Assembly (NCBI GenBank): GCA_009377695.1
Contig: WHTP01000006.1
Coordinates: 1-64,000, forward strand
Direction: 5' to 3'
Source of the DNA: Hyphomicrobiales bacterium
Lineage (GTDB): Bacteria; Pseudomonadota; Alphaproteobacteria; Rhizobiales; Xanthobacteraceae
DNA: 64,000 bases
The position numbers were made by a program, and so were the translations under genes. Numbering within the stretch: position 1 is the stretch's first letter; each line of letters starts with the position of its first letter. The notes beneath the pieces are model-generated. The model saw only the letters and a program-made list of their open reading frames with translations, had not been told where the DNA came from and ran no database searches. Shown piece by piece: positions 50,936 to 58,856 of the stretch.

Positions 50936-52102
50936 TCACGCCGGCATGCTGAAGAGCTCGCGCGCGGTCTCGGTGAAGACCTCGCAGCCGGTCTTGGTCA
51001 CCGCAACCACGTCGCCGAGCACGAGATAGCCGACCACCGGATGGTAGGTGTTCGGATGCACGATCAGCGTCATCCCTTCGTCGATCCGCGTCGTCACGTC
51101 TTCGAGGATGTGTGGCTTGGTATCGGCGAACAGCCCGACGCCGTGACCCCGCACGCGGGTGTATTCGTCGGTGACGTAGATTCCAAGGCCCTCGCGGCGG
51201 AAGATATCGTTCTCCGCGCGCGCGATGTCGGCGGCGGTGACACCGTCGCGTACGGCGGCGATGCCCGCCTCCATCGCCTCGCGATAGAGCGCAAACGCTT
51301 GTCTCTGCTCGGCATTAGGCTCGCCGACCACCAGCGTGCGGCAGATCTGGGCATAATAGCCGTCGACGCAGGGCGTCAGCTCCGTGGTCACCATGTCGCC
51401 GGCCTTGAGCCTCTTGCCGCTCGGCGGTGCCATGCCGCGCACCTCGGGTCCGCCGACGCCGATGATCTGGAAATTGTCGTCGACGCCCTTGGAGCGGAAG
51501 AACGCCTCGGCTTCGGCGATCAGCTCGTAGTCGGCGCGGCCGGGACGCGCGGCATCCCGAAACACCGCATAGCCTTCGTCCGCGACCTTGCAGGCGCGGC
51601 GAATGGCGTCGACTTCCGACGCAAGCTTCCCCATCAGCAAGCGGTCGAGGAAGGCTGTGCGGTCGCCCAGGTTGAGGTCCTTGGCCCGCGCAGCGAGCCG
51701 GCGCGGGATCAAGCGCGCCGGCGCGGTGCCGATACGGCGGTTGCTCAGGCGGCTCAGCGCCTTGTCGACCTCGCCGAGCAGATCAGGCGCATGCACGACC
51801 TCGATGCCGGAGCATTCCAGCGTCGCGCGGTCGGCCTCCAGCGCATGGTCGAGATAAAGCGTGATGCCATCCTCGCGCACGACCGCGAGCGCCTGGCCTT
51901 CGAGGATGCCGAAATCGGTGGCGTAGCGCAGGTAATCGTTCTGCCACGCGTTACCGTAGAGCAGGAGGACGTCGATGCCCTCGCCCGCCATCTCTTGTAA
52001 CAGCCGCGCCCTGCGGTCAGTAAACACCGTCACGTGTGTCTCTTCACTGGGGCCTCCCCATTTGGGCCTCCCCATTGGGCCGCCCATCTGGCCTCCCGTC
52101 AT
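50936..52102 (-). CDS. M24-family hydrolase, creatinase-like
   Basis: Up to 388 residues. The N-terminal creatinase domain starts 'DRRARLLQEMAGEGIDVLLLYGNAWQNDYLRYATDFGI', and the catalytic half has 'VTTELTPCVDGYYAQICRTLVVGEP', 'RVRGHGVGLF', 'GMTLIVHPNTYHP' and 'LGDVVAVTKTGCEVFTE'. By my alignment the five metal positions D-D-H-E-E read E-Q-H-H-G, so the metal site is not conserved. Creatinase, a metal-free C-N hydrolase of this fold, has a similar 'GYY..LERTL' stretch. The ATG at 52102 overlaps the permease stop (ATGA), but its first 23 residues are odd Gly/Pro sequence. A GTG at 52033 with GAAGAGAC is the alternative start. Confidence 0.82.
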   Translation of the reverse strand: MTGGQMGGPMGRPKWGGPSEETHVTVFTDRRARLLQEMAGEGIDVLLLYGNAWQNDYLRYATDFGILEGQALAVVREDGITLYLDHALEADRATLECSGIEVVHAPDLLGEVDKALSRLSNRRIGTAPARLIPRRLAARAKDLNLGDRTAFLDRLLMGKLASEVDAIRRACKVADEGYAVFRDAARPGRADYELIAEAEAFFRSKGVDDNFQIIGVGGPEVRGMAPPSGKRLKAGDMVTTELTPCVDGYYAQICRTLVVGEPNAEQRQAFALYREAMEAGIAAVRDGVTAADIARAENDIFRREGLGIYVTDEYTRVRGHGVGLFADTKPHILEDVTTRIDEGMTLIVHPNTYHPVVGYLVLGDVVAVTKTGCEVFTETARELFSMPA

Positions 52103-52863
52103 TCCTTCCAGCGCGAGAAGCGGGCCTCAATCATACGCACCAGCTCATTGAGAATGATTGCCAGTAGCGCGAGTGTGAGAACCAGCGCGATCAGCGCAGC
52201 CGGGTTGAACGTCTCGGCGTAGAGCAGCGTGAAATACCCGATTCCGCCCTGCGACACGAACAGTTCCGCGAGCAGCACGCCGAGCAGTGTCATGGTCATC
52301 GCCAGCCGCAATCCCGTGAATACCGCCGTCACCATGTGCGGGAACATGACGTAGCGCAATTGCTCGAATTTTGTCGCGCCCATGGATGCGGCCCCGCGCA
52401 TCAGCAGCGGATTAACATTGCGCATGCCGGCGATGGTGTTGACGATGACGGGGAAGACGCCGTGGGTGAACCCGAAGGCGATCTTGCTCGCCGGGCCGAG
52501 ACCGAACACGAGGACGAACAGCGGCAGCAGAATCGCTTGAGGGATGCCGTAAAGCAGCAGCACGATCGGGTAGAAGCTGCGTCTCCCAATGTCCGAGAGC
52601 CCGACCAGCACGCCGATCAGCATCCCGAACACCACTGACATCACGAAGGCAACCACGAGCTCGATCAGCGTGATTCCGATGGCGAAACGAACGTTTGGCT
52701 CGCCCAAGACCTTCGGCCAGAGCTGCGCCAGCACCTGGCTCGGCGCAGCCGAGAACGACGAGGTCGCGACCATCCGCGCGTACAGCTCCCACAGCAGGAT
52801 GACGCCGAGGATCAACAGCAGCCGGACCAGGCGGATGGCATTGGACGACATGTTGGGTGACAC
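52099..52863 (-). CDS. ABC transporter permease (SsuC/TauC-type), second
   Basis: About 254 residues with six membrane helices. The BPD permease motif is 'MRGAASMGATKFEQLRYVMFPHMVTAVFTGLRLAMTMTLLGVLLAELF' (EAA loop: G-A-S-x-x-Q...P), typical of nitrate/sulfonate/taurine-type importers. The track ORF (52099-53706) joins it to unrelated sequence. The true start is the GTG at 52863 with GGGAGTGA upstream, or ATG 52851 (MSSNAIRL). It follows the first permease by 5 bp, so the pair is a heterodimer, and is coupled by ATGA to the M24 gene. Confidence 0.9.
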   Translation of the reverse strand: MSPNMSSNAIRLVRLLLILGVILLWELYARMVATSSFSAAPSQVLAQLWPKVLGEPNVRFAIGITLIELVVAFVMSVVFGMLIGVLVGLSDIGRRSFYPIVLLLYGIPQAILLPLFVLVFGLGPASKIAFGFTHGVFPVIVNTIAGMRNVNPLLMRGAASMGATKFEQLRYVMFPHMVTAVFTGLRLAMTMTLLGVLLAELFVSQGGIGYFTLLYAETFNPAALIALVLTLALLAIILNELVRMIEARFSRWKE

Positions 52864-52868
52864 GGCGC

Positions 52869-53639
52869 TCACTCCCGCTCGCTGCGCGTCTCGACGGCGA
52901 GCGCGAGCAGGTTGAGCATGACCGACATGCAGACGACGAAGGCGATCCAGGCGTAAAGCCTGGCGGTCTCCATCAATTCCGCTGCCAGCGCGGTGGCACG
53001 GCCGACCCCGGCGGTGGCGGCGAGCGTCTCGCCGCCCAGCACCGAGGCGATGCAGATGAAGAAGCCGATGCGCAGGCCGGTGAGCGTCACCGGCAGCGCC
53101 GCCGGCATGTAGACATAGCGGAACTGCTGCCAGGATGACGCGCCCATCGCGCGCGATGCGCGCAGATAGAGGTCGTCGACGTTCGAAAAGGCCGCGATCG
53201 TGTTGAGCGCGATCGGAAAGAAGGCATAGGTCGCGCCGTACGCCACTTTCGAGTCCGGGCCGATGCCGAAGAATAAGACGAACAGCGGGAAGAACATCGT
53301 CAACGGCACTGCGAACATGCCGGACAGCACCGGCTCGAACAGGCGCACCAGCGTCCGCGACCGCGCCAACACGAAGCCGACCGCAATGCCCGCGACCGCC
53401 GCGATCATATAGGCCTTGACGATCGAGCTGATCGTCACCGAGAGCGACGCCCACAATTGCCCCGACCGCGCCAGCACGCCCATTTCGCGCCAGACCAGTT
53501 CCGGCGCCGGCAGGAACAGCTTCAACGTGCCGCCGGCGCGCGTCGCGATGAACCAGGCACCGAACAAAGCCACGAGCACCCCGACCTGGATGGTGCGGAT
53601 GACGAGCTTGTCCTGCGCGATCATCGCGGCATCCTTCAA
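52869..53639 (-). CDS. ABC transporter permease (SsuC/TauC-type), first
   Basis: A 256-residue inner-membrane permease. Six helices include 'IQVGVLVALFGAWFIATRAGG' and the coupling loop 'RASRAMGASSWQQFRYVYMPAALPVTLTGLRIGFFICIASVLGGE', plus 'LFFGIGPDSKVAYGATYAFFPIALNTIAAF', characteristic of the NMT1/SsuC group. Paired with the next permease, it forms the channel of the importer whose ATPase and binding protein lie upstream, beyond a 165-bp palindromic insertion. The exact start (MKDAAMIAQ at 53639 or MIAQDKL) is uncertain. Confidence 0.9.
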   Translation of the reverse strand: MKDAAMIAQDKLVIRTIQVGVLVALFGAWFIATRAGGTLKLFLPAPELVWREMGVLARSGQLWASLSVTISSIVKAYMIAAVAGIAVGFVLARSRTLVRLFEPVLSGMFAVPLTMFFPLFVLFFGIGPDSKVAYGATYAFFPIALNTIAAFSNVDDLYLRASRAMGASSWQQFRYVYMPAALPVTLTGLRIGFFICIASVLGGETLAATAGVGRATALAAELMETARLYAWIAFVVCMSVMLNLLALAVETRSERE

Positions 53640-53660
53640 GCAACGAGCGCGGTGCGCGCG

Positions 53661-53825
53661 ATTGCGCCCTCTCCCCTTGAGGGAGAGGGCAACTCAAGCA
53701 GGTCAACGGATACGATTGGGTGAGGGGGTCTCTTCACAAGAAGCATATCACCAAGAGGACCCCTCACCCTCCTCATTACGCTGAAAAGCCACGCAGCCCT
53801 CTCCCTCAAGGGGAGAGGGCGCAAT
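53661..53825. mobile_element. MITE-like element with 30-bp perfect terminal inverted repeats
   Basis: The left end ATTGCGCCCTCTCCCCTTGA plus GGGAGAGGGC is the exact reverse complement of the right end GCCCTCTCCCTCAAGGGGAG plus AGGGCGCAAT. Each end is also a small hairpin in itself (CCTCTCC...GGAGAGG). Inside, GGGTGAGGGGGTCTCTT and AAGAGGACCCCTCACCC form another near-inverted repeat. There is no coding capacity. It sits between the ATPase and permease genes of one importer, in the 243-bp gap. Such sequences are widespread non-autonomous elements in rhizobial genomes. Confidence 0.85.
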
Positions 53826-53882
53826 AATGCGCGCTCATTTCCGCGCGCCATTCTGACTGCAATCAGGTGCACCATCATCGCA

Positions 53883-54758
53883 TCACGCCTGCGCGTCGCG
53901 CGCCTGCCGCATCGCGGCAACGGTCTGCCTGATTTCATCGCGCAGCAGGCCGTAGAGCTCCTTGCGGATGTCCTGGAACGCGTCGGTCAGCATGAAGTCG
54001 GGCGAGCGCGGATGTGCTTCGGGCACTTCGATGCTCGCCTTCACTTTCCCGGGGCGAGCGGTCATCACCACGATCCGGTCGGCCAGGAACACCGCCTCGG
54101 CGAGCGAATGGGTGACGAAGACAATCGTCTTGCCCCGACGTGCCAGGAGGATCGAGAGGTCCTCGCCCAGCACCATGCGGGTCTGCTCGTCGAGCGCCGC
54201 GAACGGCTCATCCAGCAGCATCACCTCCGATCCGACGCAGATCCCGCGCGCGAGATTGATGCGCTGCTTCATGCCGACCGAGAGCTGCTTCGGGTAGTGG
54301 CTGGCGAACTGCTCCATGCCGACCGCGGTGAGCGATTGCATCGCACGGTCGCGCCAGCCCGCGTCCTCCGTGCCGCGGAATTTCAGCGCCAGGCGAAAAT
54401 TCTCGAGCACCGTGAACCACGGAAACAGCGTGCTCTCCTGGAACACATAGGCGATCTCGTTCGGGCGCGGGCTCGATACCGGCGTCCCGTTGACGGTGAC
54501 GGTGCCCGAGGTCTGTTCGAGCATGCCGCCGATGATGTTGAGCAGGGTGCTCTTGCCGCAGCCGGAAGGGCCGAGCAGACAGACGAATTCGCCCTTGCGG
54601 ATATCGAGCGAGACGTCGTCGAGCGCGATCACGCGCTGGCTCGCGTCGCGGCCCGGAAAATCCATCGACACATGATCGACGACGACCGCTGGCGCTTGCG
54701 CCCCTGATAGCCGTGCCGATGCGGTCGTCCCCCCGCCTGCGGTACCCCCGTCGCTCAC
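53883..54758 (-). CDS. ABC transporter ATP-binding protein (SsuB/TauB-type)
   Basis: A 291-residue ATPase. Walker A 'LLGPSGCGKSTLLNIIGG', Q-loop 'IAYVFQESTLFPWFTV', signature 'QLSVGMKQRINLARGI', Walker B 'VMLLDEPFAALDEQTR' and H-loop 'IVFVTHSLAEAVFLADRIVVMTARPG' are all present. The signature has Val where LSGG normally has Gly, which may lower ATPase rate. The start is a GTG at 54758, one base after the stop of the binding-protein gene. It powers the importer formed with the two permeases. Confidence 0.93.
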   Translation of the reverse strand: MSDGGTAGGGTTASARLSGAQAPAVVVDHVSMDFPGRDASQRVIALDDVSLDIRKGEFVCLLGPSGCGKSTLLNIIGGMLEQTSGTVTVNGTPVSSPRPNEIAYVFQESTLFPWFTVLENFRLALKFRGTEDAGWRDRAMQSLTAVGMEQFASHYPKQLSVGMKQRINLARGICVGSEVMLLDEPFAALDEQTRMVLGEDLSILLARRGKTIVFVTHSLAEAVFLADRIVVMTARPGKVKASIEVPEAHPRSPDFMLTDAFQDIRKELYGLLRDEIRQTVAAMRQARDAQA

Positions 54759-54759
54759 G

Positions 54760-55728
54760 TCAGAGCTTCACCGGCACGAACTGGTCGTTGTAGAGGGTCC
54801 GCGCATCCGGCACCGAGTCGAGGATGCCGAGCTGCTTGAGCGATTTGCGGATTACCTCGATTGCTTTGGGATCCCATGATCCGTCGGGCGAGAAGCCGCC
54901 GACCTGTGCGTCGTAGACCCGCGACACGATGCTCTCGCGCACGTCGATCGCCTTGGCGGTGATCTTGACGGTCGCATCCTTGTTGGCGCGGATAAACGCG
55001 ATGGTCTTGAACCAACCGCGCAGGAAACGCCGCAACACGTCGGCGCGCTTCTGCACCATGTTGTCGGTGGCGAAGATGACATGGGTGTAGAAATTTTTTT
55101 CGATGTCGCCGAAGTTGATCAGGATGCGGCCTTTTTTCAGCTCTTCGAGCTCGAAGCCGCTGGCGGACTCGACCACCATCGCGTCAAGGTCGCCGCGCTC
55201 CATGGCAGCGAGTCGCGCCTGCATCGCGCCCAGCGGCATCACCTGCATGCCGTCTCTGCCCCAGCCCTGCTGACGCGACAGCTCGCGGCTCAGCCAGTCG
55301 GTCAGCGAGCCGCCGGAGGTAACCCCGATGCGCTTGCCCTTGAGGTCCGCGACCGTCTTGATCGCCGACTTGTCGAGCACCACCACCGCGAGATTGCGTG
55401 GTGCGCCGTACATCGCCGCCACGCCGATCGCCGGCACGCCTTTGGCGCGAAAGCCCAGTCCCGGACCGGAACCAAGCGCGACGTCGACCGCACCGGCGGT
55501 GAGGCCGGCCTGCATCTGCGCGTCGCCCCTGAAGCTTGAGATCGCGAGCTCTATGCCTTCCTGCTTGAAGATGCCGGACTGCACGCCGACATTGGTCGCG
55601 GCGAAGGCCCACGAATTCGGCACCGACTTGCCGATGCGGAGCTTGTCCTGCGCCAGCGCGGGATCAGCGAGCAGAATCGGCACGAGCAGCGCCGCGGCAA
55701 CCGACCACTTTTCGGGAATCCTGAGCAT
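54760..55728 (-). CDS. ABC transporter substrate-binding protein (NMT1/SsuA-like)
   Basis: A 322-residue periplasmic receptor. The signal peptide 'AALLVPILLADPALAQ' precedes 'DKLRIGKSVPNSWAFAATNVGVQSGIFKQEGIELAISSFRGDAQMQAGLTAGAVDVALGSGPGLGF'. It then has 'AIKTVADLKGKRIGVTSGGSLTDWLSRELS', 'MERGDLDAMVVES' and 'LRRFLRGWFKTIAFIRAN', the SsuA/ThiY plan. Ligands of this group range from sulfonates and nitrate to aromatics and pyrimidine precursors; none can be assigned. It is directly upstream of the ATPase gene (1 bp). Confidence 0.93.
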   Translation of the reverse strand: MLRIPEKWSVAAALLVPILLADPALAQDKLRIGKSVPNSWAFAATNVGVQSGIFKQEGIELAISSFRGDAQMQAGLTAGAVDVALGSGPGLGFRAKGVPAIGVAAMYGAPRNLAVVVLDKSAIKTVADLKGKRIGVTSGGSLTDWLSRELSRQQGWGRDGMQVMPLGAMQARLAAMERGDLDAMVVESASGFELEELKKGRILINFGDIEKNFYTHVIFATDNMVQKRADVLRRFLRGWFKTIAFIRANKDATVKITAKAIDVRESIVSRVYDAQVGGFSPDGSWDPKAIEVIRKSLKQLGILDSVPDARTLYNDQFVPVKL

Positions 55729-55821
55729 GAAATTGCCTCCGAAGATGTGCGTGCAGCCAAAGCGGCGAGCGCGTCGGCGTTTCCTGATTTTTGCGGGATT
55801 ATAGGGACGATCCGGTGAAGA

Positions 55822-56850
55822 TCAAATCGCTGGTGCCGGCGCGACCGATCGCAATTCCGGCATGACTGCGCGCGCGAACAGCGCGATCGACCGCTGCGTC
55901 TCGTCGGGCGACAGATCGCCGAACGCGAATTGCCCGACGCAATAGTTGCTGCCGGCCGCGGCAAGCTGCTCGCGCAGGAATGCCGCCACAGTGCGCGGCG
56001 AGCCCGCGACACCCTGCCCCACCTCCACGATGCCGTCGAACGTCGACGGCCGAGGATGCATGGCGGCGAATTTGTGCAGCCGATGCAGATACGTAAAGCT
56101 GTCGTGCCAGCGCGGGTAGGCGCGGCGCGCGAGCGCGAGCGCCTCGGCGTCGGTTTCCGCGACGACGATGAAGCGGCCGAGCCCCATCAACGGCAGTGGG
56201 ATATCGCCCCACGCCTCCCGCCACGACGCGCGGAACACGTCGAACGACGCGCACGTTGCCGGAACGGAATCGAGGCTGATCACCCGCAGCCGCTTGTGTG
56301 CGGCGCGCTTCGCGCTTTCGGGCGCGTGCAGGCCATACCACACCGGTGGATACGGCTTCTGCAGTGGCGTCAGTTCCATCGGCACATGATCGAAGTTGAA
56401 GAAACGGCCGTGAAAGGTGAGCACCGGCTCGGTCAGCCCTTTGAGGACGAGTTCAAGCGCCTCGGCATAGACCTCTTGCGCGAGCTTCGGGTCCTCGCCG
56501 TAATAGGCAAGTTCGACGCCCACTGAGCCGCGGCCGAAACCCATTTCGAGCCGGCCGCCGCTCATCTGGTCGAGCATGCAGATTTCCTCGATCATCCGGA
56601 TCGGATGGTAGAGCGGCAGCGCATAGACCATCGGCCCGAACCGCAACCGCTGCGTGCGCTGTGCGACGGCCGAGAGAAACACGCTCGGGCTCGGCGCCAG
56701 GCCGATCGGCGTCGAGTGATGCTCGGCCACGTGATAGGCATAGAAGCCGAAGCGGTCGTAGGACTCGATGATCTTGAGCCGCGCCTCGTAATACGTGGCG
56801 AGCGGCAGATCGTTGCGATCGAGATGGTCGAAAACGCCGAACTGCATCAT
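55822..56850 (-). CDS. LLM-class flavin-dependent monooxygenase
   Basis: A 342-residue luciferase-like oxidoreductase that uses reduced flavin and O2. It starts 'MMQFGVFDHLDRNDLPLATYYEARLKIIESYDRFGFYAYHVAEHHSTPIGLAPSPSVFLSAVAQRTQRLRFGPMVYALPLYHPIRMIEEICMLDQMSGGRLEMGFGRG', a full match to the LLM N-terminal half; 'AEHHST' is the typical His pair region. Its ATG overlaps the stop of the VOC gene (ATGA), so the two are coupled. The track extends it 120 codons too far upstream. With the VOC protein and importer it suggests oxidation of an imported compound. Confidence 0.93.
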   Translation of the reverse strand: MMQFGVFDHLDRNDLPLATYYEARLKIIESYDRFGFYAYHVAEHHSTPIGLAPSPSVFLSAVAQRTQRLRFGPMVYALPLYHPIRMIEEICMLDQMSGGRLEMGFGRGSVGVELAYYGEDPKLAQEVYAEALELVLKGLTEPVLTFHGRFFNFDHVPMELTPLQKPYPPVWYGLHAPESAKRAAHKRLRVISLDSVPATCASFDVFRASWREAWGDIPLPLMGLGRFIVVAETDAEALALARRAYPRWHDSFTYLHRLHKFAAMHPRPSTFDGIVEVGQGVAGSPRTVAAFLREQLAAAGSNYCVGQFAFGDLSPDETQRSIALFARAVMPELRSVAPAPAI

Positions 56851-57671
56851 TCGTCGGTCACATCGATCCACACGCCGCCGGGGTCGGCCATCTGGAATTT
56901 GCCGCCCGCCTCCCTGGCGAAGAACGCCTTGCGCGCATCGGCCTCCTTGCTGCCGCCGAGCCGCATCGGCGCGACATAGGGATTCATGCCGGAGGTCGCC
57001 TCGACATGCTGCTTGAACGCCTCGATGTTCTCGACTTTGAAACCAATGTGATCCGGCCCGGGGCGCTTGATCGACATGTTCTCGAAGATCGAGATCGACC
57101 ATGGCAGGATCGACAGGGTTACGCGGCCGTCGGTCAGGTGATGACCGGTCCCGCCGCCGTTCCGGTTCACCGGCTTGAGCTCGAACACATCCTGATAGAA
57201 GTCCGCGCACATCCGCGGCTTCATGGTGCGGATCGCGAATTTGCTCAAATAGCGGTCCTGGCTCCAGCCCGCCGTCGCCTGCTCGGCATAGACGCCGACA
57301 AGCTTGTCGCCTTCGTCCTTCTGCGCGAGATCGAAGACATTGCCGTCGGGGTCATGGGCGCTGTAGTTTGCGAACGGCCGCGTCGACGGCCGCTTGACGA
57401 TATTCGCTTGCGGAAATTTTTCTCTCGCGCGCGCAAGCACGGCGTCTATGTCATCCACCACCAGCCCAAAATGATCGAGCCCGCCGACATAGCCGTCGCG
57501 CAGCGGATTGATGTTGAGCCCGACATAGCCGTCGCCCACCGTCATCGCATTGAGCGGACGGCTGGTCTTGCCCGAGCGCTTGAGCCCGAAATAGGCCTCA
57601 TAGAAATTGGCCAGCATCGGATAGATCGGGCTGATCATCGCCATGTGATTGATCCTGGCGAACATGCTCAC
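56847..57671 (-). CDS. Two-domain VOC-family protein (glyoxalase/extradiol-dioxygenase-like)
   Basis: 274 residues in two VOC modules. The first is 'ARINHMAMISPIYPMLANFYEAYFGLKRSGK' with 'LDHFGLVVDDIDAVLAR' and 'HDPDGNVFDLAQKDEG'. The second is 'FAIRTMKPRMCADFYQDVFELKPVN' with 'PDHIGFKVENIEAFKQH' and 'ADPGGVWIDVTDE'. The usual metal Glu in (D/N)PxGxxxE is Asp in both modules, and the second module lacks the first His, so metal binding is uncertain. The start is a GTG at 57671 overlapping the Bug stop (GTGA). It is between a Bug receptor and an LLM oxygenase in one coupled operon. Confidence 0.86.
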   Translation of the reverse strand: MSMFARINHMAMISPIYPMLANFYEAYFGLKRSGKTSRPLNAMTVGDGYVGLNINPLRDGYVGGLDHFGLVVDDIDAVLARAREKFPQANIVKRPSTRPFANYSAHDPDGNVFDLAQKDEGDKLVGVYAEQATAGWSQDRYLSKFAIRTMKPRMCADFYQDVFELKPVNRNGGGTGHHLTDGRVTLSILPWSISIFENMSIKRPGPDHIGFKVENIEAFKQHVEATSGMNPYVAPMRLGGSKEADARKAFFAREAGGKFQMADPGGVWIDVTDE

Positions 57672-58696
57672 GGCCTTGCCAACGAGATCGAACGCGTCAC
57701 GATGTCAGGCGAGACATCGAGCGTCTTCCCGATCAGCTTTTGCAGCTCATCGCCCGACATCGGACCGAACTCGAGATTGCGCTTGTCCATCTCCGCCTTG
57801 AAGGCAGGATCGTCAAACATCGCCGCCACCGCGCGGCGCAGCACGGCGAGGCGATCAGCCGGGACATCCGGCGGCGTCATCAGCGCGCGGCCGACTTCGG
57901 CCGTGCTGCCGAACAGGTTGAGCACCTGCTTGTCCTCCTCGGTCTTGCCGAACTCGACCATCGCCGGCACGGTCGGGAACTGCGGATGCCGGCGTTGCGC
58001 ATATTGCACCAGAACGTTGACGGTCTTTTCACGCAGCCATTGCGGTTTACCGAACAGCAAATTCTCCAGGGTCGCATGCGCGCCCTCGGTCTCGCCGCGC
58101 TCCATCGCCAGGATCGTCCCGGTGGTGCCGCGATAACCCTTCACGATCTTGAAGCGCGTGCCGGCGAGCTTGTTCATCATGGTCGGCATGATGTCCGTGG
58201 TGGCGCCGGCGCTGGTCGCGGCCATCACGGTCTCGCGCTGCATGGCGTCGTTGATCGTCTTGGTCGGCGAGGTGTGCCAGGTGAGCGACACCTCGATGAT
58301 CGGCGTGAAGCGCCCGAGCCAGGCGAACTTACGCATGTCATAGGCGACCGCCGGATCGCGCAGCGCCTGCGTCAGCGCAAGCTGCTGGCCGATCATGCCG
58401 ATGGTCGATCCATCCTTAGGCGCCTGCTGGAAGAGATAGTTCGCCGCCTTGACGCTGGCGACGCCGGGCATGTGCTTGACCGCGATCACCGGCTTGCCCG
58501 GCAGGTATTTCGGCAGCAGTTGCGCCGCGAGCCGGGAATAGACGTCATAGCTGCCGCCGGGATTGTACCCGACGATCAGCGACATCTGCTTGCCCTTGAA
58601 GAAATCCTCCGCGCTCTCACCACGCGCATGGGGCGCAAACGCAACGGCGGCCAGGATGATGACGGCGAATTTGCAGGTCAGTGACGTATTAGGCAT
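57668..58696 (-). CDS. Tripartite-transporter-type substrate-binding protein (Bug-like)
   Basis: A 342-residue periplasmic receptor of a Bug-related subgroup: signal peptide 'AVIILAAVAFAPHARGE', then 'FFKGKQMSLIVGYNPGGSYDVYSRLAAQLLPKYLPGKPVIAVKHMPGVASVKAANYLFQQAPKDGSTIGM'. It continues with 'VKGYRGTTGTILAMERGETEGAHATLENLL'. It is closest within the window to the divergent 60243-61310 product, sharing FYKGK/FFKGK, the KAANYLF-QAPKDG block and the GYRGTT...MERGE block. It is first in the minus-strand operon that runs through VOC and LLM. The ligand may be the same as for the ABC importer, but that is a guess. Confidence 0.9.
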   Translation of the reverse strand: MPNTSLTCKFAVIILAAVAFAPHARGESAEDFFKGKQMSLIVGYNPGGSYDVYSRLAAQLLPKYLPGKPVIAVKHMPGVASVKAANYLFQQAPKDGSTIGMIGQQLALTQALRDPAVAYDMRKFAWLGRFTPIIEVSLTWHTSPTKTINDAMQRETVMAATSAGATTDIMPTMMNKLAGTRFKIVKGYRGTTGTILAMERGETEGAHATLENLLFGKPQWLREKTVNVLVQYAQRRHPQFPTVPAMVEFGKTEEDKQVLNLFGSTAEVGRALMTPPDVPADRLAVLRRAVAAMFDDPAFKAEMDKRNLEFGPMSGDELQKLIGKTLDVSPDIVTRSISLARP

Positions 58697-58715
58697 CGGC
58701 TAGGTCTCTCACTCG

Positions 58716-58834
58716 GCCTCATTCTGGGGCCAGCCGAAGGCCGGAGCCCGGAATCCATAACCCCAGACTTCTAATTTCACGAACATCGCAGAGTATGGAT
58801 TCCGGACAGCCGCTTCGCGGCTTCCGGAATGACG
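58716..58834. repeat. Imperfect palindromic repeat (type P, second copy)
   Basis: CATTCTGGGGCCAGCCGAAG-GCCGG ... GGAGCCCGGAATCCATAACC at the left is mirrored by TATGGATTCCGG and CTTCCGGAATGACG at the right. The centre is unpaired and AT-richer. It is related to 1-105, with the same GGAATCCATAACC core, and separates the M24 gene from the Bug-VOC-LLM operon. Confidence 0.78.
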
Positions 58835-58856
58835 AAGGAGAGGCCCGCGTCATGTG

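Noticed and set aside
52099-53706. 535-residue ORF read as one ABC permease
   Set aside because: Only the last 250 residues are a permease. The front is the other permease gene read out of frame; the real start is GTG 52863 or ATG 52851.
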